Shown piece by piece: positions 33,404 through 42,788 of a stretch of DNA of 64,000 bases; position 1 is the first letter of the stretch, and the number at the start of each line of letters is the position of its first letter. Under the pieces are notes generated by a model. That model did no database searches and was not told the origin of the DNA. It saw nothing but the letters and a program-made list of their open reading frames with translations. Both the position numbers and the translations under genes were made by a program. This DNA comes from Streptomyces sp. A0958 (GTDB lineage Bacteria; Actinomycetota; Actinomycetes; Streptomycetales; Streptomycetaceae), in NCBI RefSeq assembly GCF_004795035.1, contig NZ_SSBK01000024.1, positions 43,369 through 107,368 of the forward strand, read 5' to 3'.

Positions 33404-34592
33404 CCTCCGGGAGCGCGCACAGGCGCTCGACACCGCCGACGCCCTGGCGCCGCTGCGCGAGCTGTTCACCCTCGACGACACCGTCTACCTGGACGGCAAC
33501 TCGCTCGGCGCGCTGCCGCGCCACGTGCCCGCCCGGGTGCAGGAGGTCCTCACCCGCGAGTGGGGCGAGCTGCGCATCCGGTCCTGGAGCGAGAGCGGCT
33601 GGTGGACGGCGCCCGAGCGGATCGGTGACCGCATCGCCCCGATCGTCGGGGCCGCCGCGGGCCAGGTCGTCGTCGGCGACTCGACCAGCGTGAACGTCTT
33701 CAAGGCCCTCGTCGCCGCGACCCGGCTGGCACCCAAGGACCGCGACGAGATCCTGGTGGACGCGCACACCTTCCCCACCGACGGCTACATCGCGGCCTCG
33801 GCGGCCCGGATGACCGGGCACCGGATCGTCCCGGTCGCCCCCGCCGACGTCCCGGACGCGCTCGGTCCGCGTACCGCCGCCGTCCTGCTCAACCACGTCG
33901 ACTACCGCTCGGGCCGGCTGCACGACCTGCCGGGGCTCACCGCCGCGGTACGGGCCGCCGGCGCGGTGGCCGTCTGGGACCTGTGCCACAGCGCGGGGGC
34001 TCTCCCGGTCGGTCTGGACGAGCACGGCGTGGACCTGGCGGTGGGCTGCACGTACAAGTACCTCAACGGCGGCCCCGGTTCGCCCGCGTACCTGTACGTC
34101 GCCGAGCGGCACCAGGCGGCCTTCGACTCGCCCCTGCCGGGGTGGACGTCGCACGCCGACCCGTTCGCGATGACGCCCGGCTACAGCCCGGCCGAGGGCG
34201 CCGTCCGGGGCCGGGTCGGCACCCCCGACATCCTGTCCATGCTGGCGCTGGAGGCCTCCCTCGACGTCTGGGACGGGGTCGGGATCGACGCGGTACGGGC
34301 CAAGTCCCTGGCGCTGACGGACTTCTTCCTGGAGTGCGTCGAGGCGTACGCCCCCGAGGGCCGGGTCACCTCGGTCACCCCGGCCGCCCACCGGGAGCGC
34401 GGCAGCCAGGTCGCGCTGCGGTGCGAGGACGCCGAGCCCGTGATGGCCGAGCTGATCGCACGCGGTGTCGTGGGCGACCTGCGCCGGCCCGATGTGCTGC
34501 GGTTCGGTTTCACACCGCTGTACGTGGGGTTCGCCGACGCGGAACGCGCGGCGCGGGTGCTTGCGGAGGTTCTGGGCGCCCCGGCGGCGTAG
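33396..34592 (+). CDS. kynU: Kynureninase
   Basis: A 398-residue PLP enzyme that splits kynurenine into anthranilate and alanine. Signature blocks are DDTVYLDGNSLGALPRHVP, RSWSESGWWTAPERI, VVVGDSTSVNVFKAL, VWDLCHSAGALPV and the PLP lysine in VGCTYKYLNGGPGSPAY. ATG 33396 overlaps the end of kynA, showing translational coupling. Anthranilate could feed secondary metabolism or be degraded; no downstream cluster is in view. Confidence 0.96.
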   Translation: MSDLRERAQALDTADALAPLRELFTLDDTVYLDGNSLGALPRHVPARVQEVLTREWGELRIRSWSESGWWTAPERIGDRIAPIVGAAAGQVVVGDSTSVNVFKALVAATRLAPKDRDEILVDAHTFPTDGYIAASAARMTGHRIVPVAPADVPDALGPRTAAVLLNHVDYRSGRLHDLPGLTAAVRAAGAVAVWDLCHSAGALPVGLDEHGVDLAVGCTYKYLNGGPGSPAYLYVAERHQAAFDSPLPGWTSHADPFAMTPGYSPAEGAVRGRVGTPDILSMLALEASLDVWDGVGIDAVRAKSLALTDFFLECVEAYAPEGRVTSVTPAAHRERGSQVALRCEDAEPVMAELIARGVVGDLRRPDVLRFGFTPLYVGFADAERAARVLAEVLGAPAA

Positions 34593-34632
34593 GCTGCCGC
34601 ATCCGTCCGGTGACCGGCTCGCCCCGGTCGCC

Positions 34633-34722
34633 GGACGGCGTCGCGCCCGATTCGGCACGGGTCGCGGAGGGGGTAACGGACGGCGTCGCGCCCGATTCGG
34701 CACGGGTCGCGGAGGGGGTAAC
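34633..34722. repeat. 45-bp tandem duplication
   Basis: Two adjacent copies of a 45-base unit (starting GGACGGCGTCGCGCCCGATT at 34633 and 34678) between kynU and the hydrolase gene, with no visible difference between copies. Confidence 0.9.
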
Positions 34723-34864
34723 GGAGGGCGCGCGGAGGCGTCCGTCCCGCTTCGTACACGGTGGTCCCCGGCGTCGATTCCCGGTGGGCGTGCCGGACTC
34801 CCGTACTGGTACCGTCCCCGCAGGTCAGGCCAGTTGGCCGGGTGACAGTGAGGGTGGGAGCAGC

Positions 34865-35740
34865 ATGTCGGATTCTGCCGAGCGCGACCGGGACGCCGCC
34901 GAGACCGAGTCGGCGTTCTCGCATCCGTCCGTCGCCCCCGACGCGTCCGCCGCCTACGGCAGCCACCCGGACCAGGTCATCGACTTCTACGCCCCGCGCG
35001 AGGGGCGCACCGGCGCGCCCGTCGTGGTCGTCCTGCACGGCGGCGCATGGCGTGGCCCGTACGACCGGGCCCATATGTCGCCGTTCGCGGACTTCCTGGC
35101 CCGGCGCGGGTTCGCCGTCGCCAGTGTCGAGTACCGGCGCGGCAGCGAGCTTCCGCAGCAGCGCGGCTCCGGCCCGGTCGCGGGCCGCTGGCCGGAGACC
35201 TTCGACGACGTGGCCGCCGCGATGGACGCGCTGCCGGAGCTGTTGGCGCGGGAGCTGCCCGCGGCCGACGGCCGCCGGATCGTCGTCACCGGGCACTCCG
35301 CGGGCGGGCATCTGGCCTTGTGGGCCGCCGCCCGGCACGTCCTGCCGGAGGGCTCGCCGTGGCGGCTGCCGAGGCCGCCCGCGCTGCGGGGTGTGGTGGC
35401 GCTCGCGCCGATCGCGGACTTCGCCTCCGCGGTCGCGCTCGACGTGTGCTCGGGAGCGATCGGGCAGCTCCTGGGGCCGGCGGAGGACTTCGCCGAGCGG
35501 AGCGCGTACGCCGACCCGGCCCGGCTCCTGCCCACCGGGATCGCGACGGTCGTGGTGCAGGGGACCGCGGACCTAACGGTTCCGGCGGCCGTCTCCGAGG
35601 CGTTCGTGGACGCGGCGGCGAAGGAGGGCGAGACGGTGGGGCTGACGCTGCTGCCGGACGTCGGGCACTTCCCGCTGGTCGACCCGGCCGCCGACGCCTG
35701 CGCGGTGGTCGCCGAGGAGATCGCCCAGCTCGCCTGGTAG
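34865..35740 (+). CDS. Alpha/beta hydrolase, likely kynurenine formamidase
   Basis: A 291-residue esterase-fold protein with oxyanion motif VVLHGGAWRGPYD, nucleophile elbow VTGHSAGGHLALW, acid in GTADLTVP and catalytic His in DVGHFPLVD. The HSL/BD-FAE-like pattern and its place after kynA and kynU suggest it hydrolyses N-formylkynurenine, the missing middle step. ATG 34865 follows GAGGGTGGGAG; the longer frame mirrors kynU and is rejected. The 270-base gap with a duplicated segment may hold its own promoter. Confidence 0.82.
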   Translation: MSDSAERDRDAAETESAFSHPSVAPDASAAYGSHPDQVIDFYAPREGRTGAPVVVVLHGGAWRGPYDRAHMSPFADFLARRGFAVASVEYRRGSELPQQRGSGPVAGRWPETFDDVAAAMDALPELLARELPAADGRRIVVTGHSAGGHLALWAAARHVLPEGSPWRLPRPPALRGVVALAPIADFASAVALDVCSGAIGQLLGPAEDFAERSAYADPARLLPTGIATVVVQGTADLTVPAAVSEAFVDAAAKEGETVGLTLLPDVGHFPLVDPAADACAVVAEEIAQLAW

Positions 35741-35834
35741 GTCTGCGCGGTGGTCGCGTAGTACTTGCGACGGACGGGCGGGAATCCGCATCACTGCTGA
35801 CGACCCGGCCCGCCGCCCCGCCTACCGTGGAGGC

Positions 35835-37154
35835 GTGACCGAGACCAAGACCAGAAGCCCGGAGCTCCGGATCGCCGCCGGCGCCATCGGCGATATGCGG
35901 CAGGATCTCTTCCAGGACCCGTTCGCCTACCGGCCGATGGCGCCGATGCGCACCGACGGGCCGTTGACCAGGCGGTTGCCGGAGCGGATCGGGGCCGGTT
36001 TCGCCTGGGCCCCGCACGCGCTGGTGCTGTTCGCCGCGCTGATCACCTTCCTGGCCGGATTCGCCGCCACCGGCAACGCCGGCGTCCTGCTGGCCGGGCT
36101 GCTTCCCGCCGCCTGTGTGGCGATGACCCTGATCAGGCCGGTCGGGGCGTTCTGGGTATCGATGGCGCTGACACCGGTGACCGTGATCGTGCAAGGCAGC
36201 AACGAACCGTGGGGGCCGAGCCTCTTCTTCTCCCACCTGGTGGTGCTGACCGTCGTCGCGGCCAGGACCCGGCCGCGCACCGCCGCCCGGATGTGGGTGC
36301 TCACGCTGCTGCTGGGCCTCCTCGTCGAGGGCGTCGCCGGTGCGGGCGGCGGGGCGGCCACCGCGGCCATGGCGGTGGCCTCGGCGTTCGCGCTGCTCCT
36401 GGTGAGCCTGGTGCAGATCCGGCGGGAGGCGCAGCGCGAGGTCACCGTGCAGCGCACCGTGACCGCCGTCGAGCGCGACCGGCGCACGCTGCTGGAGGAG
36501 CGCACCACGATCGCCCGCGAACTGCACGACGTGGTCGCCCACCACATGTCGGTCGTCGCGATCCAGGCCGAGGCCGCCCCGTACCGGGTGGAGAACCCGC
36601 CGCCGGAGCTGGAGCAGGCCTTCGTCACGATCCGGGAGAACGCCGTCGCCGCCCTCACCGAACTGCGCCGGGTCCTCGGCGTCGTACGGGCCGACGACTA
36701 CGAGGCGCCGGACGCCCCGCAGCCCACCCTGGCCGACCTCGACAGGCTGCTCGCCAACGTGGGGGAAGCGGGCCTGGAGACGGAGAAGGCGGTGACCGGC
36801 GCGGTGCGCGAACTGCCCCAGGGCGTCGAGCTGTCGGCGTACCGGATCATTCAGGAAGCGCTCAGCAACAGCCTGCGGCACGCGCCGGGCGCCACCGCCA
36901 GGGTCGAGATCGGCTACGTCCTGGGCGGGCTCGGGCTGCGCGTCGTCAACGGGCCGCCGACCGGTCCGGTGAAGCCGTCACCGGGGGCCGGGCACGGGAT
37001 CACCGGGATGCGGGAGCGGGTCGCGATGCTGAACGGCGAGATGACCGCCGAGGCCACCGCGGAAGGCGGCTACGAGGTCACGGCCTTCATCCCCGCCCAG
37101 CCGACCGCCTCCGGGGCCTCCGGCACCTCCGGTACCCCCGTGGAGCAGGTGTGA
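35835..37154 (+). CDS. NarL-family sensor histidine kinase
   Basis: A 439-residue membrane kinase. Four to five helices span residues 60-195. Then come the HisKA_3 box with phospho-His (ERTTIARELHDVVAHHMSVV) and the HATPase domain (ALSNSLRHAPGATARVEI, GHGITGMRERVAMLNG). A short Ser/Gly/Thr tail closes it. No large extracellular sensor, so it may sense through the membrane part. GTG 35835; its stop overlaps the regulator start (GTGA). Confidence 0.92.
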   Translation: MTETKTRSPELRIAAGAIGDMRQDLFQDPFAYRPMAPMRTDGPLTRRLPERIGAGFAWAPHALVLFAALITFLAGFAATGNAGVLLAGLLPAACVAMTLIRPVGAFWVSMALTPVTVIVQGSNEPWGPSLFFSHLVVLTVVAARTRPRTAARMWVLTLLLGLLVEGVAGAGGGAATAAMAVASAFALLLVSLVQIRREAQREVTVQRTVTAVERDRRTLLEERTTIARELHDVVAHHMSVVAIQAEAAPYRVENPPPELEQAFVTIRENAVAALTELRRVLGVVRADDYEAPDAPQPTLADLDRLLANVGEAGLETEKAVTGAVRELPQGVELSAYRIIQEALSNSLRHAPGATARVEIGYVLGGLGLRVVNGPPTGPVKPSPGAGHGITGMRERVAMLNGEMTAEATAEGGYEVTAFIPAQPTASGASGTSGTPVEQV

Positions 37155-37828
37155 CCACCTCGCCCGCCGCCCCGATCCGGGTCCTGATCGTGGACGACCA
37201 GATGATGGTCCGCGAGGGCTTCTCGGTCCTGCTCAACGCCATGCCGGGCATCGAGGTCGTCGGCGAGGCGGTCAACGGACGCGAGGCGGTCTCCCAGGTC
37301 GCCGCGCTCAGGCCCGACGTGGTGCTGATGGACATCCGCATGCCGGAGCTCAACGGGATCGAGGCCACCCGCGAGATCGTCGCCGCCGACGCGGACGCGA
37401 AGGTACTGGTGCTGACCACCTTCGACCTCGACGAGTACGTCTACCAGGCCCTGCGCGCCGGTGCCTCCGGCTTCCTCCTCAAGGACGCCTCGGCCCGCCA
37501 ACTCGCCGACGGCGTCCGCGTGGTCGCCTCCGGCGAGGCACTGCTCGCGCCCACGGTCACCCGGCGCCTGATCACCGAGTTCTCCAAGCTGGCGTCGTCC
37601 CCGCGGCCCCCGGCCCTGGCCCGGATCGGCGACCTCACCGAACGCGAGACGGAGGTGCTCGTCCTCATCGCGCAGGGCCTGTCGAACGCGGAGATCGCCG
37701 GGCACCTGGTGGTCGCCGAGTCCACGATCAAGACCCATGTGAGCCGCATCCTGGTCAAACTGGGCCTGCGCGACCGCACCCAGGCAGCGGTCTTCGCCTA
37801 CGAGGCCCGCCTCGTCACCCCTTCCTGA
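37151..37828 (+). CDS. NarL/LuxR-family response regulator
   Basis: A 225-residue partner of the kinase just upstream. Receiver domain with acidic pair VDDQ, phospho-acceptor Asp in VVLMDIRMPELNG, Thr in VLTTFD and Lys in LLKDAS; C-terminal LuxR HTH (LTERETEVLVLIAQGLSNAE, STIKTHVSRILVKLGL). GTG 37151 overlaps the kinase stop. Target genes unknown; the downstream P450 is a candidate. Confidence 0.94.
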   Translation: MTTSPAAPIRVLIVDDQMMVREGFSVLLNAMPGIEVVGEAVNGREAVSQVAALRPDVVLMDIRMPELNGIEATREIVAADADAKVLVLTTFDLDEYVYQALRAGASGFLLKDASARQLADGVRVVASGEALLAPTVTRRLITEFSKLASSPRPPALARIGDLTERETEVLVLIAQGLSNAEIAGHLVVAESTIKTHVSRILVKLGLRDRTQAAVFAYEARLVTPS

Positions 37829-37890
37829 CCCCGGGCACCCGCACACGGCAGGGGCTGGCCCGGGTGCGGGTGGCCGGATAGCGTCGGTCC

Positions 37891-39114
37891 ATGGAACAGC
37901 CCAGCGCCTCTCCCGCCCCGTTCGACCCCTGGTCGGCGGCGTTCGTCGCCGATCCGTACCCCGCCTACGCCGAGCTGCGGGCCACCGGCCGGGCGCACTA
38001 CTTCGAGGCCACCGACCAGTGGCTCATTCCGCACTACGCCGACGTGTCCGCGCTGCTGCGCGACCGGCGGCTGGGGCGGACGTATCTGCACCGGTTCACA
38101 CACGAGGAGTTCGGCCGGACGCCCCCGCCCCCCGAGCACGAGCCGTTCGAGACGCTCAACGGGCAGGGGCTGCTGGACCTCGAACCGCCGGACCACACCC
38201 GTATCCGGCGCCTGGTGTCCAAGGCGTTCACCCCGCGCACCGTCGAACAGCTCGTCCCGACCGTCCGGCGGCTGGCCGCCGGGCTCGTCGACGACTTCGT
38301 CGAGCAGGGCGGGGGCGACCTGCTCTCGGCCGTCGCCGAGCCGCTGCCCGTCGCCGTGATCGCCGAGATGCTGGGCATCCCGGAGTCCGACCGGGCGCCG
38401 CTGCGGCCCTGGTCGGCCGCGATCTGCGGGATGTTCGAGCTCAACCCCTCCGAGGAGACCGCCCGCGCCGCCGTCCGTGCCTCCCTGGAGTTCTCCGCGT
38501 ACCTGCGCGAGCTGATCGCGGAGCGGCGTACGAACCCGGGCCCGGATCTGATCTCCGCGCTCGTCGCCGCCCATGACGAGGGCGAGCGGCTGACCGAGCA
38601 GGAGATGGTCTCCACCTGCGTCCTGCTGCTGAACGCCGGGCACGAGGCGACCGTCAACACCACGGTCAACGGCTGGTGGACGCTGCTGCGCCACCCCGAG
38701 CAGCTGGCCGCTCTGCGCGCCGACCACGGGCTGCTCCCGTCCGCCCTGGAGGAGCTGATGCGGTACGACACGCCCCTCCAGATGTTCGAGCGCTGGGTCC
38801 TGGACGACATCGAGATCGACGGAACGGTCATTCCGCGCGGCTCCGAGGTGGCCCTGCTCTTCGGCTCCGCCAACCGCGACCCGGCCCGCTTCACGGACCC
38901 GGACACGCTGGACCTCACCCGCCGCGACAACCCGCACATCACCTTCGGCGCCGGCATCCACTTCTGCCTGGGCGCCCCGCTGGCCCGCGTCGAGCTCGCC
39001 GCCTCCTTCGGCGAGCTGCTGCGCAAGGCGCCCGGCCTGCGGCTGGCCGCGGAACCGGAGTGGAACCCGGGCTACGTCATCAGGGGCGTGAAGGAGCTGC
39101 GCGTCGAGCTGTGA
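37891..39114 (+). CDS. Cytochrome P450
   Basis: A 407-residue soluble bacterial P450. It has the haem-Cys loop FGAGIHFCLGAPLARVE (Cys about 359), the I-helix oxygen motif LLNAGHEATVNT, ExxR in EELMRYD and FERW before the meander. Likely a monooxygenase served by a ferredoxin that is not encoded nearby. Substrate unknown. ATG 37891, 62 bases after the response regulator, same strand. Confidence 0.93.
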   Translation: MEQPSASPAPFDPWSAAFVADPYPAYAELRATGRAHYFEATDQWLIPHYADVSALLRDRRLGRTYLHRFTHEEFGRTPPPPEHEPFETLNGQGLLDLEPPDHTRIRRLVSKAFTPRTVEQLVPTVRRLAAGLVDDFVEQGGGDLLSAVAEPLPVAVIAEMLGIPESDRAPLRPWSAAICGMFELNPSEETARAAVRASLEFSAYLRELIAERRTNPGPDLISALVAAHDEGERLTEQEMVSTCVLLLNAGHEATVNTTVNGWWTLLRHPEQLAALRADHGLLPSALEELMRYDTPLQMFERWVLDDIEIDGTVIPRGSEVALLFGSANRDPARFTDPDTLDLTRRDNPHITFGAGIHFCLGAPLARVELAASFGELLRKAPGLRLAAEPEWNPGYVIRGVKELRVEL

Positions 39115-39170
39115 GGGCACGAGGCATCGACCTGTGGGGCCGGGCCACGGGGCGGCCGTGCGCCCGAAGC

Positions 39171-39240
39171 CCCGGCGCTGCCCGCGCCGGGGCGCTGCCC
39201 GCGCCGGGGCGCTGCCCGCCCCGGCGCGGGCAGCGCCGGG
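39171..39240. terminator. Very long GC hairpin between convergent genes
   Basis: Perfect 24-base arms (CCCGGCGCTGCCCGCGCCGG continuing GGCG) separated by 22 bases. The arm contains the unit GCGCTGCCCGCGCCGGG, repeated in the loop. Confidence 0.85.
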
Positions 39241-39261
39241 ATGCCTACCGCGCCGGAAGCA

Positions 39262-40095
39262 TCAGCCCCAGGCCCCCGCCCGCACCGTCCAGGTCCGCGT
39301 CCGCACCGGTCCGCCCACCTGTATGTCCGCCCGGTAGCGGAAGTCCGCCCCCGAGACCGTGACGGCCTTGGCCTCCGCGATGACCGGGGCGGTGTCCGGC
39401 GCGGCGATCGTCACCTCCGCCACGCCGTCGTCACCGGACCCGGAGGTCACCGTCACCGAGGCGACCGGGCGGTCCAGGTCGTTCAGCACGACACCGTCCG
39501 CCTCCACGCGGAGCCGGTGCGTCAGGGGCGCGTCGGGCGGCTCCGGAGGCGCGGGGCGCACGAGGGTGCGGACCAGGGAGCGGCAGCTGTCCCAGACGGC
39601 CGTGATGCCCGAGCGGCCGGTGCCCGTGCCCGGGGCGCCGTTCAGGGCAGGGATGCGCAGCGCCCCCAGGACCACGCCGTCGCTGTCGTCGACGAGCAGG
39701 TCCAGCCGGCGCACCGCCCCGTCCAGCGCCGTGCGCGCCGCAGCCACCGCGCCCGTCGGCACGCCGAGCGAATGCGCGAGTTCCAGGGCGGCCGAGGTGC
39801 CGACCGGTACCAGCGAGAGCGCGCTCATGGCCGGTTCCCGCTCCCGGTGCAGCAGGGACACCGCGCGCCGCAGCGCCCGGTCGTCGCCGATCACCACCGG
39901 CCGCCGGCCGCCCCGCCGGGACAGGGCCCGGGCGAACTCCCCGGGGCTGTCCGGGAGACAGATCTTGGCGTGCGAGCCCGCGCTCAGCACGTCCTTGGCG
40001 ATGCGGACGGACTCGCCGTCCGTCCGGCGGGCGACCGGATCGATCACCACCAGCAGATGGGGCGCACCGTTACCGGGGGGCTGGGCAGCCGACAC
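39262..40095 (-). CDS. Diacylglycerol/lipid kinase-like protein
   Basis: A protein of about 277 residues with the lipid-kinase fold: a core near VVIGDDRALRRAV where the family has GGDGT, then LSLVPVGTSAALELAHSLGVP (PxGT motif), and a beta-rich C-terminal half (RLRVEADGVVLNDLDRP). The glycine-rich nucleotide loop is degenerate, so catalysis is doubtful. GTG 40095 follows AAGGACCGAG; ATG 40128 is the longer option. Divergent from purA. Confidence 0.75.
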   Translation of the reverse strand: MSAAQPPGNGAPHLLVVIDPVARRTDGESVRIAKDVLSAGSHAKICLPDSPGEFARALSRRGGRRPVVIGDDRALRRAVSLLHREREPAMSALSLVPVGTSAALELAHSLGVPTGAVAAARTALDGAVRRLDLLVDDSDGVVLGALRIPALNGAPGTGTGRSGITAVWDSCRSLVRTLVRPAPPEPPDAPLTHRLRVEADGVVLNDLDRPVASVTVTSGSGDDGVAEVTIAAPDTAPVIAEAKAVTVSGADFRYRADIQVGGPVRTRTWTVRAGAWG

Positions 40096-40129
40096 CTCGG
40101 TCCTTCCTCGGGTAGCATCTTGGTGCAAG

Positions 40130-40158
40130 AGCCCCTTGCGCTATTGCGCCAGGGGCTT
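40130..40158 (+). promoter_or_regulatory. Hairpin in the purA upstream region
   Basis: AGCCCCTTGCGC and GCGCCAGGGGCT with a TATT loop, 124 bases before the purA start and 35 bases from the divergent gene. It could be a terminator/attenuator in a long purA leader or an operator. Confidence 0.45.
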
Positions 40159-40281
40159 CGTCTATTCCGGGGCACCCGGTTCGACGGTTCAGGCTGTGCC
40201 GTACAACGTCGTACGGCATGTACGGCGTTTTCGTACGCCCCCTGACCTTGGACATGCCCCGCCCGGAAGGGGTGTACGCCT

Positions 40282-41565
40282 GTGCCCGCACTTGTGCTGC
40301 TCGGTGCTCAGTGGGGTGACGAGGGCAAGGGAAAGGCCACCGACCTCCTCGGTGGATCCGTGGACTACGTGGTGCGCTACCAAGGCGGCAACAACGCCGG
40401 TCACACGGTCGTCGTCGGCGACCAGAAGTACGCACTGCATCTCCTCCCCTCCGGAATCCTGTCACCGGGATGTACCCCGGTCATCGGTAACGGTGTCGTC
40501 GTCGACCCGGCGGTCCTGCTCTCCGAGCTGAGTGGGCTGAACGACCGCGGCGTGGACACGTCGAAGCTGCTGATCAGCGGCAACGCCCATTTGATCACCC
40601 CGTACAACGTCACCGTCGACAAGGTGACGGAACGGTTCCTCGGGAAGCGCAAGATCGGCACGACCGGGCGCGGTATCGGCCCGACGTACGCCGACAAGAT
40701 CAACCGGGTCGGCATCCGCGTCCAGGACCTCTACGACGAGTCGATCCTGGAGCAGAAGGTCGAGGCGGCCCTGGAGCAGAAGAACCAGCTTCTGGCCAAG
40801 GTCTTCAACCGGCGCGCCATCGAGGCCGGCAAGGTCGTCGAGGACATGCTCCAGTACGCGGAGCAGATCAAGCCCTACGTCGCCGACACGACGCTCGTCC
40901 TGAACGACGCCATCGACGCGGGCAAGGTCGTCCTCTTCGAGGGCGGTCAGGGCACGCTGCTCGACGTCGACCACGGCACGTACCCCTTCGTCACCTCGTC
41001 GAACCCGACCGCGGGCGGTGCCTGCACCGGTTCCGGTGTGGGCCCGACCAAGATCAGCCGGGTCATCGGCATCCTCAAGGCGTACACGACGCGCGTCGGC
41101 GCCGGCCCGTTCCCGACGGAGCTGCTGGACGAGGACGGCGAGGCGCTGCGCCGGATCGGTGGCGAGCGAGGTGTCACCACCGGCCGTGACCGCCGTTGCG
41201 GCTGGTTCGACGCGGTCATCGCGCGGTACGCGACCCGGGTCAACGGCCTCACCGACTTCTTCCTCACCAAGCTGGACGTGCTGACCGGCTGGGAGCAGAT
41301 CCCGGTGTGCGTGGCATACGAGATCGACGGCAAGCGCGTCGAGGAGCTTCCGTACAGCCAGACCGACTTCCACCACGCGAAGCCGGTCTACGAGATGCTC
41401 CCGGGCTGGTCCGAGGACATCACCAAGGCGAAGACCTTCGCCGACCTGCCGAAGAACGCGCAGGCGTACGTGAAGGCGCTGGAGGAGATGTCCGGCGCCC
41501 CGATCTCCGCGATCGGCGTCGGCCCCGGCCGAACCGAGACCATCGAGATCAACTCGTTCCTGTAG
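40282..41565 (+). CDS. purA: Adenylosuccinate synthetase
   Basis: A 427-residue GTP-dependent enzyme joining IMP and aspartate toward AMP. Start PALVLLGAQWGDEGKGKATD carries the nucleotide loop; further blocks are GGNNAGHTVV, GTTGRGIGPTYADK, FEGGQGTLLDVDHGTYPFVT and TGRDRRCGWFDAV. GTG 40282 follows GGAAGGGG. Stands alone with its own terminator. Confidence 0.97.
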   Translation: MPALVLLGAQWGDEGKGKATDLLGGSVDYVVRYQGGNNAGHTVVVGDQKYALHLLPSGILSPGCTPVIGNGVVVDPAVLLSELSGLNDRGVDTSKLLISGNAHLITPYNVTVDKVTERFLGKRKIGTTGRGIGPTYADKINRVGIRVQDLYDESILEQKVEAALEQKNQLLAKVFNRRAIEAGKVVEDMLQYAEQIKPYVADTTLVLNDAIDAGKVVLFEGGQGTLLDVDHGTYPFVTSSNPTAGGACTGSGVGPTKISRVIGILKAYTTRVGAGPFPTELLDEDGEALRRIGGERGVTTGRDRRCGWFDAVIARYATRVNGLTDFFLTKLDVLTGWEQIPVCVAYEIDGKRVEELPYSQTDFHHAKPVYEMLPGWSEDITKAKTFADLPKNAQAYVKALEEMSGAPISAIGVGPGRTETIEINSFL

Positions 41566-41580
41566 GCACACGGGCGCGGA

Positions 41581-41615
41581 GGAGGGCCGGGGCGGAGGTC
41601 GCGCCCCGGCCCTCC
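41581..41615 (+). terminator. Terminator after purA
   Basis: GGAGGGCCGGGGCG and its near complement CGCGCCCCGGCCCTCC, 15 bases past the stop. Confidence 0.88.
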
Positions 41616-41643
41616 GGCATGTCCGTGCGGGGGCGGCCGCTGC

Positions 41644-41671
41644 TGGTCTAGACCTTGACAGGTCCAGACCA
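41644..41671 (+). promoter_or_regulatory. Dual DasR boxes, first chitinase promoter
   Basis: TGGTCTAGACCT and AGGTCCAGACCA, 16 bases apart, match the DasR-responsive element of Streptomyces chitinase promoters. A perfect -35 hexamer TTGACA (41655-41660) lies between them. DasR represses here and is released by glucosamine-6-phosphate-type ligands. Confidence 0.9.
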
Positions 41672-41814
41672 GCAGCGGTTGGGTGTCGGGATGCCCGGAC
41701 GGCCCGCCCCGCCAGGGTCTGTCCGGCGGATCTTCGTGGGCCCGCGAGCATTCGCCGGACACACCTTGGGTGCGCGGCGAGCCATGCCCGTCCTTGTCGA
41801 AGGAGTGAGCAGCG

Positions 41815-42705
41815 CTGAACCGCATCAAGAGCGTTCTGACCGTACTGAGCGCCGTCATCGCGACGGCGGCCTTCCTGCCCGGGGTCGCCACCGCCGCGCC
41901 GGCCGGCCCGGAAACCACCGGCTCCACCTCGTGCGCGCCCCTGTGGAGCTCCTCGACCGCCTACTCGGCGGGCGGCACGGTCTCGCACCACGGCCGCAAC
42001 TGGACCGCGAAGTGGTGGACGCAGAACGAGAACCCGGGCGCCACCACCGTCTGGGCCGACGCGGGTGCCTGTACGGGTGGGGTCTCCGACTTCGTCATCA
42101 GTGAGGCGGAGTTCAACGAGATCTTCCCCGACCGCGACCCCTTCTACACGTACCAGGGCCTGATCGACGCGCTGCACGCGTACCCACGGTTCGCGAACAC
42201 CGGTACCGAGCAGACCAGGAGCCGGGAGGCGGCGGCGTTCCTGACGCACGCCGACTTCGAATCGGTCGGCCTCCAGTACGTGAAGGAGATCAACGAGGCC
42301 AACTACTGGATCAAGTGCGACTACAGCCAGCCGTTCGGCTGCCCGGCGGGCCAGTCCGCGTACTACGGGCGCGGACCGATCATGTTCAGCTGGAACTTCA
42401 ACTACAAGGCGGCGGGGGACGCGCTCGGCCTCGATCTGCTCAACGACCCCTGGCTGGTGGAGCGTGATCCGTCGGTCGCCTGGCAGACCGCGCTCTGGTA
42501 CTGGAACACCCAGAACGGCCCCGGGACCATGACCTCGCACGAGGCGATGGTGGGCGGCGCCGGCTTCGGCGAGACGATCCGGTCGCTCAACGGATCGCTG
42601 GAGTGCAACGGCGGCAACCCCACCTCGGTGCAGGCGCGGGTCGCCAAGTACGAGCACATCACCGGTGTCATCGGGGTCAACCCCGGGACCGGGCTGACCT
42701 GCTGA
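41815..42705 (+). CDS. Secreted GH19 chitinase, CTG start, variant active site
   Basis: About 296 residues. Signal peptide LNRIKSVLTVLSAVIATAAF..., then a chitin-binding module (CAPLWSSSTAYSAGG, NWTAKWWTQNE) and a GH19 domain (GCPAGQSAYYGRGPI, WYWNTQNGPGTM). An in-frame stop at 41806 leaves CTG 41815 as the only start that keeps the signal; AAGGAG lies nine bases before it. Compared with the next gene, the catalytic SHETGG block reads DFESVG: Glu is kept but His and TG are lost, while the second Glu (VKEIN) is kept. Linker is absent. It may be a less active or specialised enzyme. Confidence 0.86.
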   Translation: MNRIKSVLTVLSAVIATAAFLPGVATAAPAGPETTGSTSCAPLWSSSTAYSAGGTVSHHGRNWTAKWWTQNENPGATTVWADAGACTGGVSDFVISEAEFNEIFPDRDPFYTYQGLIDALHAYPRFANTGTEQTRSREAAAFLTHADFESVGLQYVKEINEANYWIKCDYSQPFGCPAGQSAYYGRGPIMFSWNFNYKAAGDALGLDLLNDPWLVERDPSVAWQTALWYWNTQNGPGTMTSHEAMVGGAGFGETIRSLNGSLECNGGNPTSVQARVAKYEHITGVIGVNPGTGLTC

Positions 42706-42718
42706 CGTCACATCGGTA

Positions 42719-42766
42719 CCTCGGGGCCCACCGCGATCCCGCATCGCGGACGGGCCCCGAGGTTTT
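42719..42766 (+). terminator. Terminator after first chitinase
   Basis: CCTCGGGGCCC and GGGCCCCGAGG with an inner CCGCGAT/ATCGCGG stem, followed by TTTT. Confidence 0.9.
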
Positions 42767-42788
42767 ACCTTCGGAACCCCGTCAGTGT

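Noticed and set aside
33983..34864. Extended start of the hydrolase inside kynU
   Set aside because: That part is the out-of-frame shadow of kynU; a good ribosome site precedes ATG 34865.
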